64,000 bases of DNA from Haemaphysalis longicornis (GCA_013339765.2 CM023449.1:17259130-17323129); one strand, 5' to 3'. Positions 1 to 39,489 are shown, numbered from the stretch's first letter. A program made the numbers and translations. Notes: a model not told the origin generated them from the letters alone.

Positions 1-2656
1 CAGGATGGAAAGAAACGATAAAACTCACGCAGGCACTGGATATGACCCGGTTGTCGTACTGTATGCCGTACCACACACTTTCTCTCACCGAAGAAAACCT
101 TCGTCAGGACAGCATATCAGGCAGCCATCATCGCCCCGATTTTCTCGGTCACCGAAAAGGTCCTCGTTTGGTGTTTATGCACCCTTTGAAGCGCAAGAGA
201 AGCGACCCTAAAAAAAAAAAATTGGCTCCAATACACGCTGTGAAGGTGGTGGGAAAGCAAAGTTTTAAATGACACCCACTACAATTGCCCAAGCGACGTC
301 ACTTGAATTCACACACGTGGCTCTACAAAGAGCGAAACCAGAGATTCGGCCATCCATTACCTGGAATTCGCGGAGGCGCCGTCCCGAACGCAGCAGCAGC
401 GTCGGCCACGGCCAGGCTAGAGCGGCGGACGCCGTCGCTGTAGCCCGGTCGTGAGTCCGGAGAGATAAAACGGAGAGGAGCGCGTTTCGAAGGGTGAGAC
501 GTCGGAACCTAGCCATCCTGATGTGCGAGCTCGGGGCTACACCACCGCGTGACACCAGCGCAGACACCGTAACAATTCGGCATGTGAGCTTAGTGATTCC
601 CATTTATACCGATTTAAACTAGTTAGTTTAGTAAGTTTAATAATTGGGAGAAAGCTGAGGGAACTTCTATAATCTCTATTTATCAGAAGCAGACGCTCCT
701 TTCTCCTTTTGTAATACGTTTTAAAACACAACCGAATTGGTCTTCACCAGTTTAGAAAACGGAGTTCCATTCGTGGCAAGCAGTGCGTAAAAGGTAGCGT
801 TTCTCTAGCGGCCAGATGGCTGTATACGTGGTCTCTACATTTTGTTTTCCCGCCCTGAAAACCAATCCTCAACGTATCTTTGCCGTACGACCACCTAATT
901 CTGTCGGGTCCGGGTTTCCCAGGAGGTGCTGTCGAACAAGTTAAGCAAGACGTGCGAAGTGAGCGCACAATGGACGCGAAGCTGCGCCAAAACAGGCCGA
1001 ATACCGTCGCTAAAGCAGACGACAAAGCCGACGGAAGGGTCCTTCCGGCGCGCCCGTCGGGGTGAGCACGGGGAACACTGGGTAATGGCGCCCTATCTCC
1101 GCGCATTCTACACTGTGCTCCGTGAGTGAAAAGCGCCCTCCGCCTCACCAGCCGCGTGGGGAGTTTCTTGGTCCGCACGCCAAGAAAGAACCGTTGGCTG
1201 GTAAAGGTAGAAAGCTCTGCTTTAAAATTGGTTGGCGTTTGCTATACTCCCTAATGCGATATTTGGGCGCAGTGGCAGTGCGCTGAAGAAGCACTCACTA
1301 ATGTGGGTTCTCTCGACGGCAGCGATGATGAGCCTCTGCGTCGGCGGCGCGAAGTGCGTCTCAGGAAGGGACGGTGACCGGCTTCTTAGGCAGGGAACGC
1401 ACACCATCGTCACGTGCACACCCCCCTCACGTTTTCGCCAGCGTCGCGCAGACGAGCGTCATGTGCGGGCACAGCATACTGCCCCTCCCTCCCCCACCGC
1501 ACACTTTCGGAGAGCCCTCGCGCCGCCACGGCGAACCACCCTCCCCTCACAATTTCGCGAAACTCTCCTCTTTTGCTTTAGCTCACTCTTCGGTCTTGCC
1601 ATCGTTCACTCGGTTACGACGGCGACGAGGCTCAGCCCAAAGACCTTAGGGCTGCGCCCTAAAACAGAGCAGAGGGACAGCGTAGAGCAGCTGTCCTCGA
1701 TAATGCAGAGGGTGGCGTTGCCAAAGAGACATTAGTCAGTGCAATCTCCTGTTTCTCCTTCCTTGCTTTATTCATGCCTTACCTCTTTTACCGCGTGCTC
1801 CCGGTTGCCCCGGCTTGGCCAGCGCCCGTTGAACAGCACAGCTTCTGTGCAGTGACATAGCGGCATATGCGATCGCGATGGCGCCACAGGCAATGTCATA
1901 CCGGCGGCATTGTTCTGGGTACTCGAGGCCCAAGTTGCTGCGGTGGCGTTCGAGCATGTGTTTACGCACTTCGTCGCCGTTTGTCAGCGTACGGACGGGA
2001 TGCTCACGCTCTCTTAGAGACACCCGGCAGATCTTTTTAGTATCTAAATTCAGTAAATATTTCCCAACGAATGCTGCAGCACCTGTTCTAGGCAGACGGT
2101 GTCGTGGGCAGGTGTCGAAAGGAGCTTTCTCGTTTTCCCTTGTAGGTGGGGCTCACGCAGAGAAAACCGTTTTCCAGAAGTCCTCCCCCAGTTGAATTGA
2201 AAAGGTTCATGTGGAAATCAGGTGGGCATTGCAGTATCAAGACAGAAGATCATGCGAGCTGTTCCAAAATATGGCTAGTTCGTGCTGCGACCTGCTTCTA
2301 AGTGACAACGCTCGAATTCGCCAAGTTCGGTTAAAACTAAAGCAGTTGATTATTTTTACAAAGTTGTCGGGCTCACGAGAGTCCCGGTTTAACCTATGCG
2401 TGCTTTTTCTAAGGGATTCTACTTGAAAGTTCCCCAATTATAGCGACAGATTTTTTTAGCTTCTGAATGATGGCACTAAAACCTAAAACGGCAGTGCTTG
2501 AAAGCTTAGTATGACATCTACCGATGTTACCGCTTTTGCTATTTATTTAGAATGATAAACAGTACCTTTACAAACTGGTGCACTTGATACACAAACGTTT
2601 AAATCACATCGCGAACAGGCTCGCCACCGAGCGAATAGTGAACCAAGGCAGTCATG
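1..2656. other. No recognisable gene
   Basis: The longest open frames (for example 1232-1735 on the plus strand) have low-complexity Arg/Pro/Ser composition, lie in GC-rich stretches and match no family I know. No SINE, terminal repeat pair or splice-consistent exon was seen. Confidence 0.5.
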
Positions 2657-2945
2657 CAGGGGGGATTCCCGACGAAGCAGAAACCTCACCCGGCCGAAGA
2701 ACAAGTTTTCTTAACGACGCGGGCAAAGGCTTGCCAAAATAAGCATTGAAGGCTCTCCCGATGAGCAGTGATTGTAGCAGCGAGGATGTCGAATGAAACT
2801 GGTAGGTGGAGACGAATGGGTGGAGTTGGGCGCGGAAGGGGGACGCAGGGGGCAGAGCAGGTGTCTTAGGGGGCGCCCAACCCCCCAGGGGGCGCCCAAC
2901 CCCCCAGGCGCCCAACCCCCCAATCCCCCTCGGGATCTGCCACTG
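2657..2945 (-). repeat. G-rich minisatellite within a possible hAT-like end pair
   Basis: The part 2862-2930 is a tandem array of ggggcgcccaacccccca-type units (18 bp) with deletions. The right border (2945), read on the minus strand, is CAGTGGCAGATCCCGAGG, like a hAT end, and the left border CAGGGGGGATTCCCGACG is similar. However, no 8-bp duplication is seen, so the boundaries are unproven. Confidence 0.4.
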
Positions 2946-3566
2946 GTATAGGGTGGATCACCACTGATAGCTAGGCTTAAGGTGTTCATACTTTGCGAAT
3001 TTATTTGTCTGCCCAAACATATTTGTGGCCGCGGAAACTGGAGCTAAATGTTCCCAGGCCCCACTTAATATGAAACTTGCCGTGTCTCGCTAGTAATATG
3101 GTAAGAGACGCCCGATTTATTACAAGCCTCTCCGCGCAAGTTGTGTTGGAAAAAGCCAGCAACTGAATTTTTAGTATCACTGCGTAGTCACGCCGACGAC
3201 AGATGTTTCCAGAATAGGCCGTGCAGAGCTGTCCTCCCAGGCGCGAATCTGCAGCATTAGAAGGTAATTTCCCCTTTTCACAGCATTAACCCCAGCGTTC
3301 TAATGGGTATGAATAGGAGCGTTTTATTCAGACGTGACAGAGTAAAGGCGTTGTCATTAAGTCTATAAACCACTGCGTGCTTCATTACAGCACGGTGCAA
3401 AATCTTCAGTGCTCATACGCGCACCCTGCAGGTTGCTGCAGTGCCGCGTACAGCAGATCGAGAGATTGAATGAATAAAAAGTTTGTATACGGTGGCAGAA
3501 AACGAATGAGAAAGGTATGGTAAAAGTCGGTAATCGGTGCAGAAAACAATGTCCTGCAGGCTTCCT

Positions 3567-4377
3567 TTAGATGGGCGACCCCGGCGACACGTCCATCGAC
3601 CAAGTGCTATCAAAACGCGGCTGCGGCTGAGCGTGCGGCGAGGACGTCCACGGAGTCGCGGTCTGGGCGTGCCTGTGCCGAGGGCGGCGCTTGCGCGACT
3701 TGGAGCGCCGCCGAGATTTGCTGCCGCTGCCCTTGTCGTCGCTCTTGGGGGACTTCTCTTTCGCCTCGCCGGCTGCGGGGCCGAAGCCTTGGGTGGTGCT
3801 GGGCGAGTTTTCAGAGGGCGCCACCGCCTCCCGCCGGAGGCCATGGGGCGGATCTTCCGGCGCCTGGAGCTCGAGCTTCTGGACCCGAACTCTCGGTGGC
3901 CTTACTGCTGGTCCCAGCCGCAACGCGTCGCCGGTGGCGTCGACGAGAGCGAGATCTCGCCTTTGAGTCGACGGCGACAGGGCCGGCGGGGGCGAGGTCT
4001 CCGTTGGTGCTCGGCGCCCCTTCCGAGGGCACCACCGCTTCCTCCTGGCCGCGAGGACGATTCTCCGGCGATCGGACATCGAGTAAGCACTGACCCGAAC
4101 TCTCGATGCCGCTCCGGGCTGGCGACGTGCCATCCACGATCTCCTGGCAGCGCACCGGCGTTTGGCCGTTTGCGTGCAGGGTCACATCGAAACAGACTGG
4201 CGCAAGCTGTACTAGCTCCGGTCGTAAGCACCGGCACTGCGTGAAAGAGAATAAACCAGCTGTTACGATGGGGCCACCGATACTATTGCCGTTACCTTGG
4301 AGGCAAGAAACAACACACAAATAAGCCGGGGAACCAAATAACGTTACGCATTGACGACGCTTATAGTCTGAAAACAC
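3567..4377 (-). pseudogene. Decayed GC-rich Ser/Arg-rich coding fragment with internal repeat
   Basis: Two minus-strand frames hold related blocks. One reads VRSPENRPRGQEEAVVPSEG and then a basic run with SRSRRRHRRR; the other reads LQAPEDPPHGLRREAVAPSE and then KSRRRSKSRKRRPRHRH. They are tandem copies (unit about 210 bp) that have slipped into different frames, so the piece is not translatable as one unit. The GC content is much higher than the surroundings. It resembles repetitive Ser/Arg-rich proteins only in composition. It might be separate exons of an unrecognised gene instead. Confidence 0.3.
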
Positions 4378-5302
4378 CGATACAGCATGACGCAGTTATG
4401 AACGCAATGCTAGTAGAACTGATGAAGTGAGATCCGCTACGCATGAGTGGAGGTAAAAGAGATGCGCGTGGAATTGATGAAGAAGCAGTTCGCAGCCCTC
4501 GAAAGAAACGAGCCTCGAATACGCCGCATTATTTTGACACACGGGCATTGCTTCCCAGAACCGCAGTCTTCTCATGGCGCCTTTAATTCAACTTCGCTAA
4601 GTTGTATTAACAGCACTTACACACAGGTTCGTCGACAAGACATCTGGTCCCCTCGTAGCTCTTGAGCTGTTTTTTTTTTTAAGCGAAGCTTTCAGCCTCT
4701 CACTGATGTCGTCTGTAGTCCACCGAAACCCACTGCATGAACGCCAACTTCCTCTGGCGATGTTGAAATTAGAACGGTAATTGAGCCTGGCTCCCTCGCG
4801 TTATACAATAGCCCACGTCTATCCGACTGCGCCCATCCGGCACGGTCGAAGCAGCTGGGATTTGGGGAAGGGTGCACAGACGTGCGTAATTAGAGGGAAA
4901 AATCATGTCTAACGACGACGATGGCGAAAGCCAGGGAAAGCCATGGTATGCCTGTACTCGTAAGCATTAGGCACAATCGCACTGCAGTATACCGTCGCGA
5001 TAACGGTCCACTCGCTTCTGGATTGATTTGTTTGGTGTTTGACGATTTTGAAAACTTCGCGTTCTCCCATCGTTGTCAGTTTGAAATTGCGGTAGATGAT
5101 TTTTTCGTGCTTATGCTGTAACATAACCTTGCCGAAATGCTCTCCAAGAATGTATACCGAAGATATATCAAACCTCTCACGCCCAGCGAGCCGCTCTCAC
5201 AGCAACATAGCGTGAATCTGAGCTTGTTGGAACACACAATGCTCATGCAAGTGCCATACTTGACTAAAAAAATAAACCTAGTTCCATGCAGTGTGAAATC
5301 TG
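4378..5302. other. No gene; short traces of a dispersed repeat
   Basis: The parts around 4,680-4,920 (aagcgaagctttc..., then gcacggtcgaagcagctggg) resemble 52,745-53,060, so a dispersed repeat is present in both. No terminal structure or coding frame is seen. Confidence 0.45.
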
Positions 5303-6151
5303 CTTAAAGGGGCCACGACGACAGAATACAAGTTCGTGTTATTCCAAAGATTTCGCGTTTTATTGTGCCCCCAGCGCTTGTCAGGAAGCAAATGATGCCG
5401 TATTCACCGAGAAAAATAATCAATATCGCTTTAAATTTTTATTCTCCCGCCAAACCGTGTGTTTTAGTAACGTCAGCAATGAAGTCATAAGCGCGTTTGT
5501 TCAAGCTGGTTTGCGTCCTTGCTTGCCGTCAGCCCTCCCAGATGGCGCTACTACACTCATCTATGAACCGTTGTCCACCGTGGCTTGGTTTTTGAGGGTA
5601 TTTGCACCTGGCTCGTGTTTGTTAGTATGGAAAGTAATTCGTTTCGTGAAACATGGGGTATCCTCGACAAAAAGGGTCACGTAAGACAATGTCGCTTACG
5701 CCAATCGGCAACTCTCGTGTAAAACAACTTCAAAGCGGCGGAGTACTCTGCAGCTAAAACAAGCATAGTGCGCCCAGTACCAGCAGCAGTCCGCATCGGT
5801 ACTTCTATGCTTACGTGCATTTTCCTAACTTTCATTGTTTACCGCACCATTCTTACTGCTGTAAAATGAATATGCATAGTACATTTAGTCGCAAACAGTT
5901 CGTTTGGCAAACCTATAAGCCGTGCCTAATTTGCGTTTGCTTTTGCCGGCCTCAGCCAATCCCAGAGCTGGACTCTTATTTCATCATAGGTTCTGTTGCG
6001 GGAAATGAGCTAGTATGTCGCATGACCATTGCCTTTTCCCCTACTTATGTAGCTTATTTGAGCGAAGTGTGCGTTAAAAGTGGTGTCAGTATGATTCTAA
6101 CGAGGTGATCTTTCGAATGAACCAAGCTTGAGTTTTGTCCTCACGGCCCCT
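5303..6151 (-). mobile_element. TTAA-ended repeat in minus orientation, cut by a palindrome
   Basis: The left border cttaaaggggccacgacgacag and the interior match the copies at 24.4 and 30.4 kb in reverse. At the other end the inverted repeat stops at ...tcacggcccct (6151) without the final TTAA. The last 60 bp belong to a 460-bp inverted duplication (6089-6548 and 6642-7101), which copies this end once more. Confidence 0.6.
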
Positions 6152-7101
6152 GGAAACAGCGGAGCTGTGATTCTGTTGCGTCGGCTCGAACGCCAACGGG
6201 TGCTCGACCGAGAGCTGCAGCGCCGACACCGCGAAAATTCTACCGTTCGCGCAAAGGGATGTGCAGCTGACGGTTGGCGGCGGGAGGAATCCCTCCCTCA
6301 GCGGAAGGAAGAGGAACCTGCCTGTGCGTTACCACCGCGCTCTCTATCAGTAAGTCTGGGATCCTGCTCCTACCCCAGCGTGACGCACGAGCTTCAGCAG
6401 ACGGACGAAAAGGCTCGACCTGCAAAAGTTCCATGGCTCAAACGTGGTATACGGGAGAAACGAAAACGACAGCTGTGTACGCGGACCAGTCTAGGGTTCT
6501 TATTCGTGCTTTTCCCACGTGTCCTATGCAGCTTGTGAAGCGGCTATTTAAAATGAGCTCTACTACTAGTCCGCCCAATCTGGAGGAATGGAATGTGGCT
6601 GAATCATCTTCTATGACAAAGCAGAAGCCGGGAGAGAGAAGAATAGCCGTTTCACAAGCAGCATAGGACATGTGGGAAAAGCACGAATAAGAGCACTAAA
6701 CTGGTCCGCGTACACAGCTGTCGTTTTCGTTTCTCCCGTATACCACGTTTGAGCCATGGAACTTTTGCAGGTCGAGCCTTTTCGTCCGTTTGCTGAAGTT
6801 CGTGCGTCACGCTGGGGTGGGAGCAGGTTCTCAGACTCACTGATAGAGGGCGCGGTGGTAACGCACAGGCAGGTTCCTCTTCCTTCCGCTCAGGGAGGGA
6901 TCCCTCCCGCCGCTAAAAGTTCGCTGCACATCCCTTTGCGCGAACGGTAGAATTTTCGCGGTGTCGGCGCTGCAGCTCTCGGTCGAGCACCCGTTGGCGT
7001 TCGAGCCGACGCAACAGAATCACAGCTCCGCTGTTTCAGGGGGCCGTGAGGACAAAACTCAAGCTTGGTTCATTCGAAAGATCGCCTCGTTAGAATCATA
7101 C
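6089..7101. repeat. Large palindrome, two 460-bp arms around a 93-bp spacer
   Basis: Positions 6089-6548 and 6642-7101 are inverted copies. Three independent anchor points along the arms give the same coordinate sum (13190), so the arms are collinear with no net length change, although some substitutions occur. The outermost 60 bp derive from the repeat at 5303-6151; the remainder matches nothing else I see here. No target duplication is visible at the outer borders. It lies just 3' of the SLC1 stop. Confidence 0.9.
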
Positions 7102-7321
7102 GGGCTAGTAGTAGTTCATTCGGCTGAATGTCACACACCAATTGTCCCTCATGAGGGGAGGTATCATATGACGTACCGCTGTAGAGCTGCAATGACATGT
7201 CATCCACTTCCATCCTAAGCCGCGCACTGTGCAGTTTAAGCGTGTTTCCGCGTGTATACATGATTGCGGTCATCACGCGACAGTATCTTTCATGTCCTTA
7301 GCCGTCGCTTCGAAACTGAAA

Positions 7322-35252
<27,931 letters not shown>

Positions 35253-35357
35253 GCGGAACAGGGCGCCGCCGTCGCCAGCCTCCTCCCCTCCCGCGGCGGC
35301 GGCCGACTTCCCGCCCTTGCCCCCCGCCACCCGCGGCTGCTGCTGCTGCTGCGCCTG

Positions 35358-36840
35358 CTGGTGTGGCAAAGCGGCCGTTGTGTCGGGTAAGTGCACACGA
35401 GTGCGACAACCCCGCCCGTGCCAGAGAGCACTTGAACGGGAAAATTTTGGCCTGTCTGCCAGTATGTGTGTATCTCTGTCACTCGATTCAGCCAGCCGGC
35501 CAAAGTGAAGCAGATGCTGCGCAATAGTCTTATATACCCACAGCCAAACCTGAACGTCCAAGTCCAGGGGCAATGTTCATACTTGTCAACATTGCTGAAC
35601 AAGAACAAATCATTACGCAAATAGCAGGCAGAAAATCAATATACAAGGGATATTTGCAGTGTTCCTTTATGGATGCTTGGTTTTTGCGATAGCAAATGAA
35701 ACACTATGTTCACTGCAGAAAAAAATTCACTCCGTCACCTGCTGTCGCCCGCGCCAGCTTCTGGCGCCATTTTAAGAAATCAAGCGGCAACAGCAACAAA
35801 ATGTTCCACTAGATGGGTTCCACGTTCCGCTTGGAATGCACGTGGAGCAGGGCAACGTGGTTCAATAAAGGTTGAAGTAGGCCGCCTCGATTCACGCGCG
35901 TCCCCGCCGTACGGCAGCGCTGGCATCAAGGAATCCGTTCTGGAGCAGTGGAACGCGGCAAATTTAAATTGACTTGAGCAAACCTTTACCTTGGGAGGAG
36001 CGCAACGTAAGAGGAACAACACGAGAGGTGAGCGGGAAAGCAAAGGGAGGCATTTACTTGGCAAATGTCGACGAAAGACTATTGTGTTTTGCCGACATTT
36101 GCAGCGAAAGGAGCAGATACGCGGCAAATTTTTTAGGAGGCCGGACGTATAGCGCGGGGAGACTGAATTGAAGAACCTTCAGTGAGGTGGGGGAGGTCAC
36201 ATTGTCGTAGTTGGGAAAGGGGGAGGGAACAGATGGCGATCAGTCAGCAATAATAAGTTACAGGTTGGAGATGATGCGGGGTACCTTGTTAGAGGGGAAG
36301 GTGCATACCCCATCTCACACTATCCTTGCCAGGCTACTTGTAATTGAGAAAAACACCTACAGAATGCGGGAAACGAGGGCCTTCGTAAGAGGGGACATCT
36401 GAAAATGAGTTAGTGGGCAGAGCATAGGGCAAAGAATCGCGAGAAGATATGCGAAAGCTGCACAGTGACAGGTGTTTGAGCTGTCTGAGAACATTTTGGT
36501 GATAATGGGGACAAAACGGTGGGGCCGAGGAGTCGAAGTGGAATCATTTATGCCGTGTAGCAGGTGTAAAAGCAGCATTATAGCGACAGTCTTGCTAACA
36601 GAGACATTGCGGAGCGGGGTAGGGTGTGGACACCAGACAGGTCCCAGGCCTGCGGAGTCCTTCCGGCGATACTGTCTAGCATGATACAGATATGGAGGCG
36701 CGGGGTACGCACGCCTGGACCGGGACAAGATCGGGAGTAATCAAGGGAGGAGCAGACTGAAGGCTCTTCCGCGCTTCGTTACGAGTAGCTTGATAGCTGA
36801 CCCCCTGTGTCACGTGACCCGCCATCCAGGCGACACGGAC
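35358..36840. other. Upstream of SLC1; no promoter identified
   Basis: A cttatataccc stretch at 35,529 on the plus strand is not at a useful place for the gene. The part 36,180-36,840 is G-rich on the plus strand and stops exactly at the LTR element, continuing at 38,695 in a similar G-rich style, so the LTR element probably landed in an older unclassified repeat. Confidence 0.35.
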
Positions 36841-36845
36841 CTGTG

Positions 36846-36958
36846 TGTGGAGAAAGGGACGAGCCGCAAAGACCCCTCCCGATGATGCCTTTAATCGAAC
36901 ACAGTTGACCATGATGATAGTGGAGCGCGAGAGAAGGATATCCACTTATTTCACAACA
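36846..36958 (-). repeat. 3' LTR of the small LTR element
   Basis: This is the second copy of the 113-bp LTR, preceded on the minus strand by a G-rich purine tract of the kind that primes plus-strand synthesis. It contains ATTAAAG on the minus strand, a possible processing signal. The target duplication CTGTG borders it at 36841-36845. Confidence 0.92.
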
Positions 36959-37024
36959 TCCTCCCCCGCGCGACAATGAGTATGGTTCGTGTTCAAGAAG
37001 TTGTTCAGTCCATGAGAGCTAATT

Positions 37025-38281
37025 TCATGTCCGAGTGGGCGAAAAGAGTTCAACACGTGTCGGCTTCCACCTCCATCGATGGAAACAATGCCTTGGCTTT
37101 TGTGGACCTCTGAACCAAGGTACTGCAGCCCCTTGATGCAGTCTTTTGCTTGTCCGGGTTGAAGGTATTTCTTTCTGTTTCCACAAGTCATTTTTCCTTG
37201 TAGCAGCCGGGTGCACGGGAGTCGTACTCTCGTTGCGGGTCTTTTCAGAGCGCACGGTTCGGTTTCTAGTGTTCGCTGCTGTTGCAGTTCTGCGCTTTGA
37301 GCAGTGCTTCACTGTGCGTCTTCTTGCATGAAGGTGAATATGCTTCCTTCGTATTCTCAATGTCAGCTGGCAACGGTGATTGTTTTCAAACTTTGGAAAA
37401 TTATGAGCACAACTATTTTTCAGGACCTCTGTCATTGACCAATTGTTTTTTGCAATCTCTTTCTTTCGCATGTGCTGGTTTCCCAGCGCCTTACGTTTGA
37501 TCATTGGAGAACAAAGTACTTCGGGCCATAACAACTCTATCATTTTGTCTTCGCCAGAGCAATCGGCGTCTCCACCATTGGTCACTGGAAGCACTGTCTC
37601 CCCATCACAAGAAGGCTTCTCTTGGGACATCTCTGGTATAAGGACATCCATGTGAAAGTTCTTCATGGTTTCTTTTGTTTGCGATAGTTCAGTCCTGGTA
37701 GGAATCATTGCCTTTCGATCCAGGAATGTATTGGTAGTGGTCCCTTCTTTGTATTCAGTCTCTTCGGGAGAAAATACAACATACTTGGCTTCCATTCGCG
37801 TTATCTCTGGAAAAACCCCTTTCATTTCCTGTCGGCCTTGATCGTTTTGCGCTCCATGAGTGTGATTCGCATTTGATGATTCGTCACTTTCCAAATATCT
37901 GGTCCGATTCTCCCGGTGTTTCCTATGTTCTGCTTGAATTCGGTCTTTGATAGACGTCCTTAGGTTTTCTCGAGCTTTCTTTGTTTCAATAATTGTAAGT
38001 TCAAGCTTGGATTTCGCCACACAAACTTGATAGTCAAAGTTGAATGCATTTTGAAACTCGTCCTCCAGATTATCACTGTCTGCAGAATATTCCACTTCTC
38101 GGTTGATCTTGCGTAGTTCATCATGAAGTACTGTTAACTTGGTAGCAAACTCATTCAACTCACTTATTGAGGGTCGTGTCATTGGGAGAAGGTCTTCAAC
38201 GTAGCCGATGAATGCCGTGATGTCTTGACGGACAATGCGCCGCCTTTCGAGAAGGGCCTCCATGGTACGGTCCAGCGTCAA
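37025..38281 (-). CDS. Gag-like protein of the small LTR element (418 codons)
   Basis: This is the single long frame of the LTR element, starting about 295 bp after the 5' LTR. The N-terminal 100 residues are charged and helical, with a spaced-leucine pattern like the N-terminal coiled region of BEL/Pao polyproteins (ERRRIVRQDITAFIGYVEDL, then a second amphipathic stretch around residues 45-60). The middle is acidic and Ser/Thr-rich. The last 130 residues turn strongly basic with many Arg, His and Lys, which could bind RNA. I see no intact CCHC knuckle and no protease active-site triplet. Assignment to BEL/Pao rests on general shape, not on a domain search, and a Gypsy origin is possible. Confidence 0.6.
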   Translation of the reverse strand: MTLDRTMEALLERRRIVRQDITAFIGYVEDLLPMTRPSISELNEFATKLTVLHDELRKINREVEYSADSDNLEDEFQNAFNFDYQVCVAKSKLELTIIETKKARENLRTSIKDRIQAEHRKHRENRTRYLESDESSNANHTHGAQNDQGRQEMKGVFPEITRMEAKYVVFSPEETEYKEGTTTNTFLDRKAMIPTRTELSQTKETMKNFHMDVLIPEMSQEKPSCDGETVLPVTNGGDADCSGEDKMIELLWPEVLCSPMIKRKALGNQHMRKKEIAKNNWSMTEVLKNSCAHNFPKFENNHRCQLTLRIRRKHIHLHARRRTVKHCSKRRTATAANTRNRTVRSEKTRNESTTPVHPAATRKNDLWKQKEIPSTRTSKRLHQGAAVPWFRGPQKPRHCFHRWRWKPTRVELFSPTRT

Positions 38282-38576
38282 GTCGCTTGTAGTAGCTGGT
38301 GACCGGGCTCAGAAGGCAGAAGACGGCGTCGTCTCCGCATCGGTCGTGTCACTGCTCACGGACATCTCGTGCTGTGTCGGGTAGATATCTCTTGCAGCTG
38401 GGTTCGTTCAGTCTTCTTCTTCTCGGGCTGCCCCGCTCTTTTCCCAATCGGCTTCTTCCCTGTGCGGCTTCATTCCCGATCTCCAGAGGTGAGGATGCGG
38501 TGGAACAGAAGCGGAGTACGCTCGCTGTAGCTCACCTCTGGAGGTCCCTTCTCCCGGGTTTCACGGCACCAAAATA

Positions 38577-38689
38577 TGTGGAGAAAGGGACGAGCCGCAA
38601 AGACCCCTCCCGATGATGCCTTTAATCGAACACAGTTGACCATGATGATAGTGGAGCGCGAGAGAAGGATATCCACTTATTTCACAACA
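38577..38689 (-). repeat. 5' LTR of the small LTR element
   Basis: This is the upstream LTR in the element's own (minus-strand) direction. It begins TGTTGTGAAATAAG and ends TTTCTCCACA, and is identical to the copy at 36846-36958. The target duplication CTGTG follows it on the plus strand. Confidence 0.92.
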
Positions 38690-39249
38690 CTGTGTTCCGT
38701 TCCGGCCCAGTAGGTTTACCATAGCCTAGATGAGGATGAGATGAACAGTAGGGTGATCTGAGTAAGCCCTACAGAATTATCTGATGGTATCGTGAGAATC
38801 AGTGAGGAGGACTCTCGGAGTATGAGTGTGAAAGAGGTGGGGGAAGGGGGGTATGCGAGCCTTGTAGGCCCTGTAAAACAAAACGCGACAAGTAAAAGAA
38901 AGAGTAATATCTTATAAAACGTAGTACCGCCTGCCCAGTGACAATGCCGGATATCTCTCAAAGACGTTACTCTAACGGCAGCCGTACTGGCAACGCTTTG
39001 CGACATTTGTGATGGTGTTTACGCGCACATATATTCTGAAAGAGTTCGGCGGCTCTCGCAGCCATATATACCGGAAGGGTTGCGGTGGTACTCGTCTTCG
39101 CTGCACTGTTATGGTTGCCCGGATGACGCGGGATGGGAATCCGTGGTGAAAACACAAGGCGTGTAGCGCAACTCACTGCGCATTCGCTCTGTGCATGCTC
39201 GGGTAGGATTGAGACGCGTTCGTTATGGAGTCCACCATGCCATGGAGTT

Positions 39250-39489
39250 GATTGATTGATTGTAGGGTTTAACGCGCCGACGCAGCGCAGGCGATGAGGC
39301 GCGCCGTAGTGGAGGGCTCCGGATTAATTTTGACCACCTGGGGATCTTTAACGTGCGCCGAAATCTCGTACACACGGGCGTTTTTGCTTTTCGCCTCCAT
39401 CAGAAAAGCGGCCGCCGCGGCCGGGAATCGAACCCGCGACCTCGTGCTCAGCAGCGCAACGCCTTAGCCACTGAGCCACCGCGGCGGGT
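39250..39489 (-). mobile_element. Ruka-like SINE with perfect target duplication
   Basis: A full-length SINE in minus orientation: the tail attgattgatt is at the left and the head ccaccgcggcggg at the right. It is bordered by an exact 13-bp direct repeat ATGCCATGGAGTT (39237-39249 and 39490-39502). It is very similar to the copy at 17.5 kb. It lies between the two host genes. Confidence 0.9.

Larger units (their letters stand above)
36846..38689 (-). mobile_element. Small non-autonomous LTR retrotransposon with 113-bp LTRs (BEL/Pao-like)
   Basis: Two identical 113-bp direct repeats (36846-36958 and 38577-38689) start TGTG and end ACA on the plus strand, and are flanked by the same 5 bases, CTGTG (36841-36845 and 38690-38694). 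On the minus strand, four bases after the 5' LTR, comes a primer-binding site TGGTGCCGTGAAACCCGGGA. This is close to the complement of a tRNA-Phe 3' end but has two extra bases (TG). A purine-rich tract (gggggagga) sits directly before the 3' LTR. The 1.6-kb interior holds one long frame that is gag-like. No protease, reverse transcriptase, RNase H or integrase is visible, so it must depend on a partner for movement. Identical LTRs suggest a recent insertion. Confidence 0.9.

Noticed and set aside
1232..1735. 167-codon plus-strand frame
   Set aside because: It does not begin with ATG, has low-complexity composition and no splice context or family match.
1772..2023. Minus-strand frame resembling a Ulp1-type cysteine protease block (CGAIAIAYA)
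   Set aside because: The order of the neighbouring motifs is wrong and both strands give equally good partial matches, so it is probably chance.
3537..4244. 235-codon plus-strand open frame
   Set aside because: It is antisense to the Ser/Arg-rich fragment and kept open by GC richness; composition only, no family features.
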